From the NCBI GenBank assembly GCA_022826645.1, contig JAJDUM010000028.1:1-64000 (forward strand): 64,000 nt of DNA, written 5' to 3'. The notes under the pieces were generated by a model. It saw nothing but the letters and a program-made list of their open reading frames with translations. It had not been told where the DNA came from and did not search any database. Shown piece by piece: positions 16,870-24,454 of the stretch. The stretch comes from Candidatus Poribacteria bacterium (GTDB taxonomy: Bacteria; Poribacteria; WGA-4E; PCPOR2b). Position 1 is the stretch's first letter. Every line of letters starts with the position of its first letter. Position numbers and translations under genes: made by a program.

Positions 16870-17748
16870 TCACTCCTCCGATTCCGCGAGCAACCCCCGT
16901 AAATGTTTGACCGCCAACCCAATGGCTTCGGCGTAGCCGCACCGGTTGCCCTGGTCCTCGTAAACAATCGACATATTCCCGTTAAAATTCGCCCTCTTCA
17001 GGATAGAAACAATGCGCCTATAATCGAGTAACTCCTCCTCGCCGCTATCAACCTTATAGATTTTAGCGCGCACGTATGAAGCGTAAGGTACAGTCTGCTC
17101 CATATATCTGTAAATATCCGCACTCGAATCGGAAGTATCTTCCCTACTCGTCGGTGCACCGCGCCACCGACCCGTGTCCAAGATGAAAGTGAAGTTCTCA
17201 CGGTCAACGTCGTTCAGGATGCATAAAATATCATCGCTCGTCGGTTCCGCAGCCGGTGGATGGTTGTGAAGACCGATAAGGATCCCCTTCTCAGCTGCGT
17301 AATCGGAGACCGCTTGGAACCCGGAGATCATCGTCGACCACACCGCCTCGCGGTTCTCTGTTTCTTCAGGCACCCCTCCACCGAACAGACGAATCAGCGG
17401 GGCACCCATAAACACGGCAACATCCACCGCTCTCTTGACCTCATCAATCCGCTGCTGTAACTCGTCCGGCGATAACCCTACACCAACCACACCCCCATTC
17501 GGCAGTTGAGCAGCGCTGACAAACCCACTGCCCGCGCCTATGAAACCGATCGGTAAGCCGTATTTATGGCACAAAATCTTGACCTTACGAAGATACGCCG
17601 ATTCAAGAGAACGAAACCCCCTATCGAGTTGAAAATCAATCATATCGAGCCGCAACGTATGGATTAAATCAATCATCGTCTCGATATCGATCCACCCGCC
17701 GGGATTGTCTCTGTCCTTCACCAAGCTATTACAACCGAGTTTAATCAT
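16870..17748 (-). CDS. Sugar phosphate isomerase/epimerase-like TIM-barrel protein (AP endonuclease 2 family)
   Basis: A 292-residue member of the xylose isomerase-like TIM-barrel family. Landmarks are MIKLGCNSL at the N-terminus, LIRLFGGGVPEE near residue 108, the metal-region motif LIGLHNHPPAAEPTSDD near 150-168, FILDTGRW near 185, and SIVYEDQG near 265. The family includes isomerases and epimerases of sugars and inositols; no substrate can be named. The ATG at 17748 is chosen over 17787 because GAGGGAGGG lies just upstream. It is the first gene of a two-gene unit with the unrecognised 671-residue protein. Confidence 0.85.
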   Translation of the reverse strand: MIKLGCNSLVKDRDNPGGWIDIETMIDLIHTLRLDMIDFQLDRGFRSLESAYLRKVKILCHKYGLPIGFIGAGSGFVSAAQLPNGGVVGVGLSPDELQQRIDEVKRAVDVAVFMGAPLIRLFGGGVPEETENREAVWSTMISGFQAVSDYAAEKGILIGLHNHPPAAEPTSDDILCILNDVDRENFTFILDTGRWRGAPTSREDTSDSSADIYRYMEQTVPYASYVRAKIYKVDSGEEELLDYRRIVSILKRANFNGNMSIVYEDQGNRCGYAEAIGLAVKHLRGLLAESEE

Positions 17749-18161
17749 CAGCCCTCCCTCACCACACCAATTTGATAGCCCAATCATACATGAACCACTG
17801 ACAGGAAGTCAACGAAATAAAGGATAGAACAGCACACGTTACTGCCTGTTCTCCAGCACCTGTCTGAATCGTAAAATGTCATGCGTAAAGGATCAGAGTC
17901 ATGATTCTGAGGCTACGCCCCCTACCGCATGTTCTTTGTAAACACCCAATGCATTCAAGGCATGTGCATAGGCATAGTACCTTAGCTAGGGCGTGTTGAC
18001 ATTTTGCTTTTGCTACCGCGAGAAATGCTAAATCAATGGAAAAGCTGCCAGAAACCGAGTTTTTTCGGCAAAACTCGGTTTCTTCTCTTGACCTTCCCGG
18101 TCAGTGAACCGATTTATGCCTTTCTATTGTCTGGCTAGGATGAAATGTCAACAGAGTCTAG
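17749..18161. other. Gene-free spacer ending in an inverted-repeat element
   Basis: The first 237 bp show no gene, RNA or clear repeat. The rest is the CTAG-flanked element at 17986-18161. The spacer separates two minus-strand units. Confidence 0.5.
17986..18161. mobile_element. Miniature element with CTAG...GTGTTGACATTT ends
   Basis: The left end CTAGGGCGTGTTGACATTT and the right end, read inward, CTAGACTCTGTTGACATTT match at 15 of 19 positions. The 176-bp element is flanked by CTAG on both sides. It carries a perfect 14-bp hairpin (18050-18063 with 18070-18083, loop TTCGGC) built on AAACCGAGTTTT, and a smaller TGACC/GGTCA hairpin. No coding capacity. It is the same family as 56186-56444 and the incomplete copy at 10360. 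Confidence 0.65.
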
Positions 18162-18211
18162 AAATAAAAAAGGCACCAGCATATTTAAGAATTTCTTACG
18201 CTAGTGCCTTT
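18162..18211 (-). terminator. Intrinsic terminator of hicBA
   Basis: Arms GCTAGTGCCTTT and AAAGGCACCAGC pair with one mismatch. On the minus strand the stem is followed by TTTTTTATTT. It lies 42 bp past the hicA stop. Confidence 0.8.
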
Positions 18212-18253
18212 CAATATGATTTGATATTAATGTTGGTATACGATACCTCCTGA

Positions 18254-18442
18254 TCAATTCGGCGAAGGAATACCCAAATCCTTACAGATTTTCTTAGCAA
18301 GAGTATTCGCTATCTCGGTGTGTCTTGGCACAGATGACCGCTGACCGGTATTATCGTTCTTCCAGATGGAATGATTACTTCCTTCTCTGTGAAAATAACA
18401 ACCATTCTTTTTGAGATGCTGCTCCAAGGCACGGCGAGTCAT
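18254..18442 (-). CDS. hicA: HicA-type mRNA interferase toxin
   Basis: A 62-residue toxin of the HicA (YcfA) family, which cleaves mRNA independently of the ribosome using a dsRBD-like fold. The catalytic histidine lies in REGSNHSIW (His24). LKKNGCYFHREGSNH and the C-terminal VPRHTEIANTLAKKICKDLGI match the family from end to end, and the length is typical. Its start overlaps the hicB stop (ATGA). The order hicB then hicA is the less common arrangement, but it occurs widely. An intrinsic terminator follows. Such pairs act in stress response, plasmid or island maintenance and phage defence. Confidence 0.93.
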   Translation of the reverse strand: MTRRALEQHLKKNGCYFHREGSNHSIWKNDNTGQRSSVPRHTEIANTLAKKICKDLGIPSPN

Positions 18443-18645
18443 AACCGAATAGGAACTTGCTCAAAGCCACTTAGGGAAGAACTATAAGCAAGATCTTCAC
18501 TCATGTATTCTTTTAATACAGCTTTAAGCGAATCCACTAGCTCCTCACGGGTACGTTCTTGACAATTTACCCCCGGAACTTCCTGAATCCAACCTATCCA
18601 CCAATCTCCCTCTTTTCCAATTAGAGCAGTATAAGTAGAGTTCAT
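18439..18645 (-). CDS. hicB: HicB-type antitoxin
   Basis: A 68-residue partly degraded RNase H-like fold of the HicB family. MNSTYTALIGKEGDWWIGWIQEVPGVNCQERTREEL is the usual beginning, with the G-x-W-x-x-x-x-P-E/G-V pattern. It neutralises HicA by direct binding. It is short and has no clear C-terminal DNA-binding domain, so any self-repression would need another contact. AAGGAG lies about 10 nt before the ATG, and a consensus promoter sits about 60 bp upstream. Confidence 0.9.
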   Translation of the reverse strand: MNSTYTALIGKEGDWWIGWIQEVPGVNCQERTREELVDSLKAVLKEYMSEDLAYSSSLSGFEQVPIRL

Positions 18646-18701
18646 TAGAAAATCTCCTTCATTGGTTAAGGGACAAAAACCGCCCCCTCAAAAGCGCGCT
18701 A

Positions 18702-18730
18702 AGTATAGCAAAAACGGGAAATTTTGTCAA
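18702..18730 (-). promoter_or_regulatory. Sigma-70-type promoter of hicBA
   Basis: On the minus strand TTGACA (18725-18730) and TATACT (18702-18707) are separated by 17 bp, close to the ideal consensus. The position fits a leader of about 50 nt before hicB. Confidence 0.8.
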
Positions 18731-18758
18731 GTGTAATTGACGCAAGCATAGGGTCATT

Positions 18759-18891
18759 TATGGTGAATTATAGAAATAAGTAAACATTCCCCATAACTCC
18801 GAGCTTCGAGAGGTTTCCAAAGTCCCCCTGACAAAGGGGATTGGGGGGGCTGTGCAGTGGGAATGTCTAAGTAATTGTAAAATCTACCATA
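18759..18891. mobile_element. Miniature inverted-repeat element (TATGGT...TAGAA ends)
   Basis: The left end TATGGTGAATTATAGAA and the right end, read inward, TATGGTAGATTTTACAA are related inverted repeats, with AAACA/AGACA just inside. The 133-bp element carries an AGTCCCCCTGACAAAGGGG hairpin. Further copies lie at 25408, 49049 and 53225. Confidence 0.6.
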
Positions 18892-19088
18892 GTTTTACTG
18901 TAGGAGGGATCTCCGAATCCCGACATCTCACTGTAGGCGTGATCTCCCGGTTACGCCTTTTCAAACAAAATAGGTAATAAGCCTAAAACTGAATAGCCCT
19001 AGATAGAACAGCACGACCTGCTACCTGTTGTCCCAGCACCCCTCCTTCTCGACAACGCCCTGCACCCAATCGAACCAAGAAATCAATA
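18892..19088. other. Spacer with GTAGGAGGGATCTCCGAATCCCG module
   Basis: No gene. GTAGGAGGGATCTCCGAATCCCGA (from about 18901) recurs in altered form near 56646 (GTAGGAGGAAATTCCGATTCCCGA), so it is another interspersed repeat. Confidence 0.45.
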
Positions 19089-19280
19089 CAACCAAAAACC
19101 ATCGCTGTCGTCTACAGAGATAGGAATGTTGCATGCAAGCATCTCTATCTCTACGATCACATCACGGCACTCGTCTCCGCCAACTCAAATTACGCTCCCA
19201 TCATGATCACAGAGGAGATGATAATCATCGGACGAGTAATAAAAATCGAGCGGAACTTGGTAAATACCTGGCAGCCGTAG
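19089..19280 (+). pseudogene. Remnant of an S24/LexA-like peptidase-regulator C-terminus
   Basis: Translating from 19101 to the TAG at 19278-19280 gives IAVVYRDRNVACKHLYLYDH, then VSANSNYAPIMIT and IIIGRVIKIERNL. This follows the last strands of S24/LexA-type regulators, where a Lys-Arg-Leu-Tyr strand, L-V-S-x-N-x-x-Y-x-P and G-R-V-x-x-x-x-R occur in that order. The frame has no plausible start, and the helix-turn-helix and catalytic serine parts are not visible upstream, so it is a broken fragment. Found by reading the frame directly; similarity is judged by eye. Confidence 0.4.
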
Positions 19281-19296
19281 AGGGAGGGTGATGGTG

Positions 19297-19506
19297 ATGA
19301 ATACCACAGTGAAACGGATTGTGGATGCGTGCTGTTTGATTGGCATCTTCTTGATGGCGGTGAACTATTCTCTTTTCGATGCACTCGCACTTTCCCCGTG
19401 TGCCGGTGGACTGGTCTGGGTTCTCTTTGATCGGCACATTGAAAATCTCAAAACTCGGGCAGCCATTCTGGAGAACGGGGAGACTGTCCTACAGGAATCG
19501 ATCTAG
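19297..19506 (+). CDS. Small hypothetical membrane protein
   Basis: A 69-residue open frame with two hydrophobic stretches (IVDACCLIGIFLMAVNYSLF and ALALSPCAGGLVWVLF), followed by a charged tail that could form a short coiled coil. GAGGGAGGG lies 8 nt before the ATG at 19297, and the start is 16 nt after the S24-like remnant, so both may once have been one unit. Not recognised. It might be decaying together with its neighbours. Confidence 0.4.
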   Translation: MNTTVKRIVDACCLIGIFLMAVNYSLFDALALSPCAGGLVWVLFDRHIENLKTRAAILENGETVLQESI

Positions 19507-19507
19507 A

Positions 19508-19693
19508 GGCGAGACGACCTTTCACGAATCAGCAGACGCACTCAGCTAAAGAATAGACGTCCCGCACGAATCGGTCGATGCTCTGTATGAAACGGTGGAC
19601 AAGCTGCAGCGGAGGGTGGAGTATCACAGTGAGTGGTGCCAGAACCTACAGGACATGATAGATATCCAGCGTAGCACTACGCGTCAACCATAA
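19508..19693 (+). pseudogene. Coiled-coil fragment without start, two frames apart from the small membrane protein
   Basis: In the frame ending at TAA 19691-19693 the sequence reads TTFHESADALS, a stop, then DVPHESVDALYETVDKLQ and EWCQNLQDMID. The pair FHESADAL and PHESVDAL looks like a degenerate internal duplication. The segment is heptad-like. It is probably a fragment of a gene broken by a frameshift and a stop. Confidence 0.3.
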
Positions 19694-19715
19694 TTACAAA
19701 AAGGAATAAAATAGT

Positions 19716-20645
19716 ATGCCAGTTATTGATATTTTTTCAAAGCGCCAAAAGCGTCTCCGAGGCGAAGTGCCTGATGTCTACCAGTACGAAACTATTCCCA
19801 ATGAATTACGAGTTCAGGTTATTCATATCTGGTATGACGCTTTTGGGGAAGTTACCCGTGATAATTTTGGAGCACTCCAATATTCCTCCTATAGTGCCGA
19901 AGACGCATACAAGCACATCCACGCAACTCTGTGCCGCGAATATGGGCTCTTTAGGCTTGGCGGAGAGGAGGATGTTGATTTCGAAGCTGTTTATAACTTC
20001 TTTCTATACACACAAGAGGCTGAAAAAGTAATTGATGTCATTGAAGTTTCATTCCAATATATAACCCAATATGCCACCGATATTCCGCCTGAAGATGCAA
20101 TTGATGAACTGAATCATCGGTTCCAAGAACATGGTGTAGGATACCAATTTGAATCCGGTCAAATAATCCGAATTGATTCTCAGTGGATTCATTCCGAAGT
20201 GGTCAAGCCAGCACTGAGTATGCTTTCAGATACGATGTACGAGGGCGCAAATGACGAATTTCTGAAGGCGCATGAGCACTACCGAACAGGAGATTACAAG
20301 GAATGCCTAAACGAGTGTCTCAAAGCGTTTGAGAGTTGCATCAAATCGATTTGCAGAACGACAGGATGGGCCTACAATGATGGAGATACTATCAACCGTT
20401 TGATTGGGATTATATTTGATAAAGAACTAATTCCACCTTTCATGCAATCACACTTTTCGGGTCTCAGGAGCACCTTGGAAGCTGGGGTTCCTACCATTCG
20501 CAATCGCTTGTCGGGCCACGGCCAAGGTCCTGAGGAAGTACCTGTTCCGGAGTATATAGCCGCATACACCCTTCACTTGACTGCATCAAATATTCTCTTG
20601 TTAGCACGGGCTGATGAGGAAATAACAAACACTATTCCATTCTGA
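19716..20645 (+). CDS. AbiJ-NTD4 / HEPN-type protein (STM4504/CBY_0614 family), candidate abortive-infection effector
   Basis: A 309-residue protein. The N-terminal 140 residues (MPVIDIFSKRQKRLRGEVPD, then YETIPNELRVQVIHIW) match the AbiJ N-terminal-domain-4 family known from abortive-infection genes. The C-terminal part is helical and ends with RNRLSGHGQ, in which Arg262 and His268 form the R-x5-H motif of HEPN ribonucleases. From family knowledge, HEPN effectors cleave RNA to stop phage growth. A ribosome-binding-like AAAAAGGAATAAA precedes the ATG. The DUF2971 gene follows 14 nt after the stop, so the two probably act together. The family call is by recognition and a phage-defence role is inference. 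Confidence 0.75.
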   Translation: MPVIDIFSKRQKRLRGEVPDVYQYETIPNELRVQVIHIWYDAFGEVTRDNFGALQYSSYSAEDAYKHIHATLCREYGLFRLGGEEDVDFEAVYNFFLYTQEAEKVIDVIEVSFQYITQYATDIPPEDAIDELNHRFQEHGVGYQFESGQIIRIDSQWIHSEVVKPALSMLSDTMYEGANDEFLKAHEHYRTGDYKECLNECLKAFESCIKSICRTTGWAYNDGDTINRLIGIIFDKELIPPFMQSHFSGLRSTLEAGVPTIRNRLSGHGQGPEEVPVPEYIAAYTLHLTASNILLLARADEEITNTIPF

Positions 20646-20659
20646 AAGGGGGTTTACAG

Positions 20660-21460
20660 ATGTACGAGGAACATCCGGCTTTCAGTCCTCCACCCGATGA
20701 CGCAGTGTTGTGGCGATACATGGATTTCACCAAATTTATATCTCTATTGGATAGGAGTGCCCTTTTTTTCGCAAGAGCAGATAAATTAGGAGACCCTTTT
20801 GAGGGGGCGTTATCAGTGAAGAACAAGGAGCTGCGTCTTACATCGTACGTTGATAGGCTTTCTGATGTTGAAAAGATTGTCCTAGAAGTGCAGAACCCTG
20901 AGAAGAATATACACGAGATTTCAGAAGAGCACGTCCAGGATTCGATAAACATGTCCAAGAATCTCCGTCAATTTATACTGATAAATTGCTGGCATGAAAG
21001 TACGCACGAATCAGCCGCCATGTGGAGATTATATGCTGGAGAAACTGATGGCGTTACTATCACAACAGATTTCAGTTCTCTTAAACAAAGTTTGAGAAGT
21101 AGCGAGCACATCTATATCGGGAAAGTTAATTATGTTGACTATGAACATCACCAGATTCCTGAACGCAATTTATTTGATTCGTATCTGTACAAGCGACACG
21201 ATTTTAAGCACGAAGAAGAAGTAAGAGCAATTACTACTACGTTTCCTAAAAGTGCGGAAGAAGTACATCAACCTCCGGATATCTGCGATGTTGGCAGATA
21301 CTTTGAAGTTGATCTGTCTCTCCTAATTAAAGCGATCGTTGTTGCACCTTATGCTGATGACTGGTTCTTAGAACTTGTTCAGTCAATGGTTACCAATCTC
21401 TCCGAACTGGATGTGCCCGTTGAAAGATCTAATTTGGCGCAAAAGCCTATTTGGGATTAG
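20660..21460 (+). CDS. DUF2971 family protein
   Basis: A 266-residue protein. The family pattern is clear: LWRYMDFTKFISLLDRSALFFARADKLGDPFEG at the start (DPFEG at 45-49), CWHE near residue 110 followed by SAAMWRLY, and KHDFKHEEEVRAI near 180, where the Glu pair is conserved. The biochemical function is not established. The spacing of Y/R, H and E motifs is reminiscent of ADP-ribosyltransferase-like enzymes, which I offer only as a hypothesis. GAAAGGGGGT precedes the ATG. It is paired with the AbiJ-NTD4/HEPN gene, and the local base composition is more AT-rich than the neighbouring metabolic genes, which would fit acquisition by transfer. Confidence 0.8.
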   Translation: MYEEHPAFSPPPDDAVLWRYMDFTKFISLLDRSALFFARADKLGDPFEGALSVKNKELRLTSYVDRLSDVEKIVLEVQNPEKNIHEISEEHVQDSINMSKNLRQFILINCWHESTHESAAMWRLYAGETDGVTITTDFSSLKQSLRSSEHIYIGKVNYVDYEHHQIPERNLFDSYLYKRHDFKHEEEVRAITTTFPKSAEEVHQPPDICDVGRYFEVDLSLLIKAIVVAPYADDWFLELVQSMVTNLSELDVPVERSNLAQKPIWD

Positions 21461-22115
21461 GTTGGGGCAATATGTAGTGGTAGGCTATCATCTAATTCGC
21501 ACTTGGAGTCTATCAGACATGCAAAAACAAGCAGGCATCTACGCACACTATAGCCCCGGCAGGGACCGTGACCAGACCTCAACGATCGAAGCTCAGGTGG
21601 CAATATGCAGTGAAAAAACAAGAGGCTGCACCCCAAATCCGCTTCCCTCCCCAACCCTTCCTAAAACTCCCCGACATTAACACCTTCCGAGATTAGCCTA
21701 TCAAAGTGCTCGATACCCCTGAAACATAAAAAAACATCGTAAGCGGACAGATTGACGAAATCGTAGTCCATCCGACAGCGGCTTTGGAGGTTCATTGCAG
21801 CTTTTGAAACTTGTAATAGTGCTACGGCGAATCGAACCCCGGTTTGATAAATTGTAACGACACCCACTAATTCCCAACCCCTTGCCAATTTCTATTCTTG
21901 ACTTTGTTCTTCTTGTTCGACTACAATAATCAAGTCTTTGACCCGACGAGGCGCAGCTCGATCGTCCACTCGATCCGGATAACACGTTCATTACTTTGGC
22001 ATCGTTAGACCGATTGGTACGTGCAATGGGAAAACAACTCAGAATTGAATTCGTCTAGCGAGCCGTTAGATCGACCAGCAGCGTCCGATGTTAAACCGCG
22101 ATAGAGGTACAGATT
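21461..22115. other. Gene-free spacer after the defence-like pair
   Basis: Only short open frames are seen on both strands and none is recognisable. A minus-strand frame containing GWELVGVV (21661-21888) and another reading KDLIIVVEQEEQ could be remnants. GGTTCGATTC on the minus strand near 21830 looks like a tRNA T-loop, but no tRNA can be folded around it. Confidence 0.5.
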
Positions 22116-23531
22116 ATGACAGCCGAAAACGCCAAGGTCGAAGAACCTCTGAAAATAGGTAAGCGGAAACAGCTTTTCGTAGATGATTACATCGTTGCCG
22201 AGAGGTCAAACGTCACCCGTCGGCTGGGAACAGTTACGAAGGAAGCCCAACCGCTCATGGTGCCCAATGAGCGGGAATATCCCCTCTACTTTGGCGTCTA
22301 TTCGACCGTGCTGCGCGACGATGGCAAATTCAAGATGTGGTATCTGGCGACAAATAGGCCCAACTACGACATCGGATATGCTGAATCCGAAGATGGCATC
22401 CAGTGGAAACGGCTGAACGTGGGGAAGGACGGTAGGAATAACTTCGTCTTTCGAGGACACGGTTTCAGTTGTTTTATCGACCCGAATGAGAAAGACCCGA
22501 ATCACAGGTACAAGGGGGCATACGGTCCCACCGGTCGCTGGGAAAAAAGTGAGAAGGCGGTTCATCTCGCTCATTCTCCAGACGGCATCCATTGGACTGC
22601 CTATAACAACGGAAAAGCTGTATTATCCCGCACCTCGATCCCTCACCCCCAAATCGAAGGGCGAAGTTACGTCACCGCATCGGATACGCATAATCAGATC
22701 AACTGGGATAGCGATGCGAAAGTGTACCGGATCTTCACCCGCGATATTTACGCCGGGCCCGTTGAGGAGAGTGACCGAAAGATAAGTCGCGGCAGCCGCA
22801 CCATGACCAATCCTGACGTGAAAGCGGATCCAACAGGGTGGACACCGGTTCAAAGCTGGGAGTTCGACCGCGAGGGAGATTCAGAATACAAACGGCGACA
22901 AATTTATGCACTGACAGACTGGATGTACCAAGGCGTTCACTTCGCCCTGATGAGCGTGCTACGGACCGGAGGCTTAATCGATTGTTATATCGGTACGAGC
23001 CGTGATGCGTCTCATTGGGACTTTAGTTGGGTCTACGCGGGCGAACCGTTCATTCCCCCTGGCTCCAAAGGCAGCTTCGATGCGGCGGGAGCGTTTCCCT
23101 TCTCGCAGATTGTGACGTGGAAAAACCGCCATTGGCTGTACTACGGAGCGATGGATAAAGGCCATAAAGACTTAGACAATCGGATGTCGATTGGGCTAGC
23201 GACCTTGCGGCTGGATAGATTCATCTCTTTGGAAGCTGGTCCAGTTCCGGGTATGGTCATGACCAAACCATTCAAACTGGAAGGCAGTCAACTTGAACTC
23301 AACACCGATACTTCTCAAGGACAGATTTCCGTAGAGATTCTGGACGCAGCGGGCAGACAGATTCCCGGTTTCACCAAAGCGGTGTGCCAAGATATCAAAG
23401 GCATGGACGAGCTGCGACTACAGCCCAGATGGGCAAATCATGCCGATCTGGCACCTTTAATTGGGAACACAGTACGTCTGAAGTTCGATCTACAAAACGC
23501 TCACCTATACGCCTTTAAGGTCAATTCTTGA
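22116..23531 (+). CDS. Five-bladed propeller glycoside hydrolase-like protein (GH32/GH43 superfamily type)
   Basis: A 471-residue protein without signal peptide. It opens with KRKQLFVDDYIVAERSNVTRRLG, typical of a group of uncharacterised GH32-like proteins in Planctomycetes and Poribacteria. Blade motifs are KMWYLATNRPNYDIGYAESEDGIQW, VHLAHSPDGIHW, YRIFTRDI and IGTSRDASHWDF. The last 120 residues look like a beta-sandwich (ISVEILDAAGRQIPGF). It probably acts on a sugar chain, but the catalytic acids cannot be assigned by eye. Three PhyH oxygenase genes follow in the same direction. Confidence 0.75.
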   Translation: MTAENAKVEEPLKIGKRKQLFVDDYIVAERSNVTRRLGTVTKEAQPLMVPNEREYPLYFGVYSTVLRDDGKFKMWYLATNRPNYDIGYAESEDGIQWKRLNVGKDGRNNFVFRGHGFSCFIDPNEKDPNHRYKGAYGPTGRWEKSEKAVHLAHSPDGIHWTAYNNGKAVLSRTSIPHPQIEGRSYVTASDTHNQINWDSDAKVYRIFTRDIYAGPVEESDRKISRGSRTMTNPDVKADPTGWTPVQSWEFDREGDSEYKRRQIYALTDWMYQGVHFALMSVLRTGGLIDCYIGTSRDASHWDFSWVYAGEPFIPPGSKGSFDAAGAFPFSQIVTWKNRHWLYYGAMDKGHKDLDNRMSIGLATLRLDRFISLEAGPVPGMVMTKPFKLEGSQLELNTDTSQGQISVEILDAAGRQIPGFTKAVCQDIKGMDELRLQPRWANHADLAPLIGNTVRLKFDLQNAHLYAFKVNS

Positions 23532-23574
23532 CATTGGTCGCGGGCGTTTTCAAATCCGCAATTTGAGGAGGAGC

Positions 23575-24405
23575 ATGTCGAAAGAGAAATACAATCAACT
23601 CGTCAATGAAGGATACTGTATCTTTGAGAATATCCTGAGCGATGCGCTACTCGACCAACTTAGGAGTGTGACAGACCAACTCTGCGAAAACATGACAGAG
23701 GAGCATAAAAGCTACTTTCGCTCCCAAGGAAGTGCCTTCAGAACCTACGAGGATCCGGTTTTCGCGGAACTGATTTCGTGGCAGCTATCGCTTGACGCGT
23801 TGAAATCAATGGGATTCAAAGATTCAACCTTTACCAGCGGATATATCCTCAGCAAGCCGCCGCACAGTCCACCCCTGTTTTGGCACTACGACTGGTTCGG
23901 CTGGGAAGATCCGAGTACCTACGACCCGCGACCCCAGCAGGTCTTCTTTATGTACTACCTGACCGATACCACGCCGCATAACGGTTGTCTCCGTGTGATT
24001 CCGGGGTCGCATTACAAACATAACCCACTCCACGATCTAATCATGGAACCACACGCCGGCGAAATTTCAGCGGCAAAGGACCTAAACCGCCCCGAGTTTT
24101 CAACGCGCCCCGACGAAATCGATGTCCCGGTCAAAGCGAGCGATCTACTGATCGGCGATTCACGCCTCCTGCACGCCTCCTACGCCAACAACTCCGACGA
24201 ACGCCGCACAGTCATCACACTCTGGTTCCAGCCCGACTTTTGCGATCTGCCGGAGCGTATCAAGGCACAGCTGGCAAGCAAGACACATCCCATCCCCGAA
24301 GATTGGTCCCCAGAAGTCCAAGAAATGGTTCGCCGCCTCAACCCAAAATACGATGGCAACGCTGAACCGTACGGGCGGGTTTTGTATCAGCGAAAGTCGG
24401 GTTAG
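23575..24405 (+). CDS. Phytanoyl-CoA dioxygenase (PhyH) family protein 1
   Basis: A 276-residue Fe(II)/2-oxoglutarate oxygenase. The iron-binding triad is visible as His104-x-Asp106 in WHYDWFGW and the distal His200 in RLLHASYANNS, with Arg210/211 in place to bind 2-oxoglutarate. VIPGSHYKHNPLH between them is typical of the family. GAGGAGG lies a few bases before ATG 23575; the longer frame from a TTG at 23563 is rejected because it runs through this site. Family members hydroxylate many small molecules. It lies 43 bp after the propeller gene, which suggests a joint transcript. Confidence 0.9.
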   Translation: MSKEKYNQLVNEGYCIFENILSDALLDQLRSVTDQLCENMTEEHKSYFRSQGSAFRTYEDPVFAELISWQLSLDALKSMGFKDSTFTSGYILSKPPHSPPLFWHYDWFGWEDPSTYDPRPQQVFFMYYLTDTTPHNGCLRVIPGSHYKHNPLHDLIMEPHAGEISAAKDLNRPEFSTRPDEIDVPVKASDLLIGDSRLLHASYANNSDERRTVITLWFQPDFCDLPERIKAQLASKTHPIPEDWSPEVQEMVRRLNPKYDGNAEPYGRVLYQRKSG

Positions 24406-24454
24406 AGGAAAAGGTAGACCGTATTGTTGATCTCGCATAGAAGGAGGTTCTCCG

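Noticed and set aside
21661..21888. 75-residue minus-strand frame with GWELVGVV
   Set aside because: It has a TTG start without ribosome-binding site and no coherent similarity beyond a few residues; treated as a possible remnant only.
21815..21900. Possible tRNA on the minus strand, based on a GGTTCGATTC T-loop-like string
   Set aside because: The T stem has a mismatch, and no D arm, anticodon arm or acceptor pairing could be found around it.
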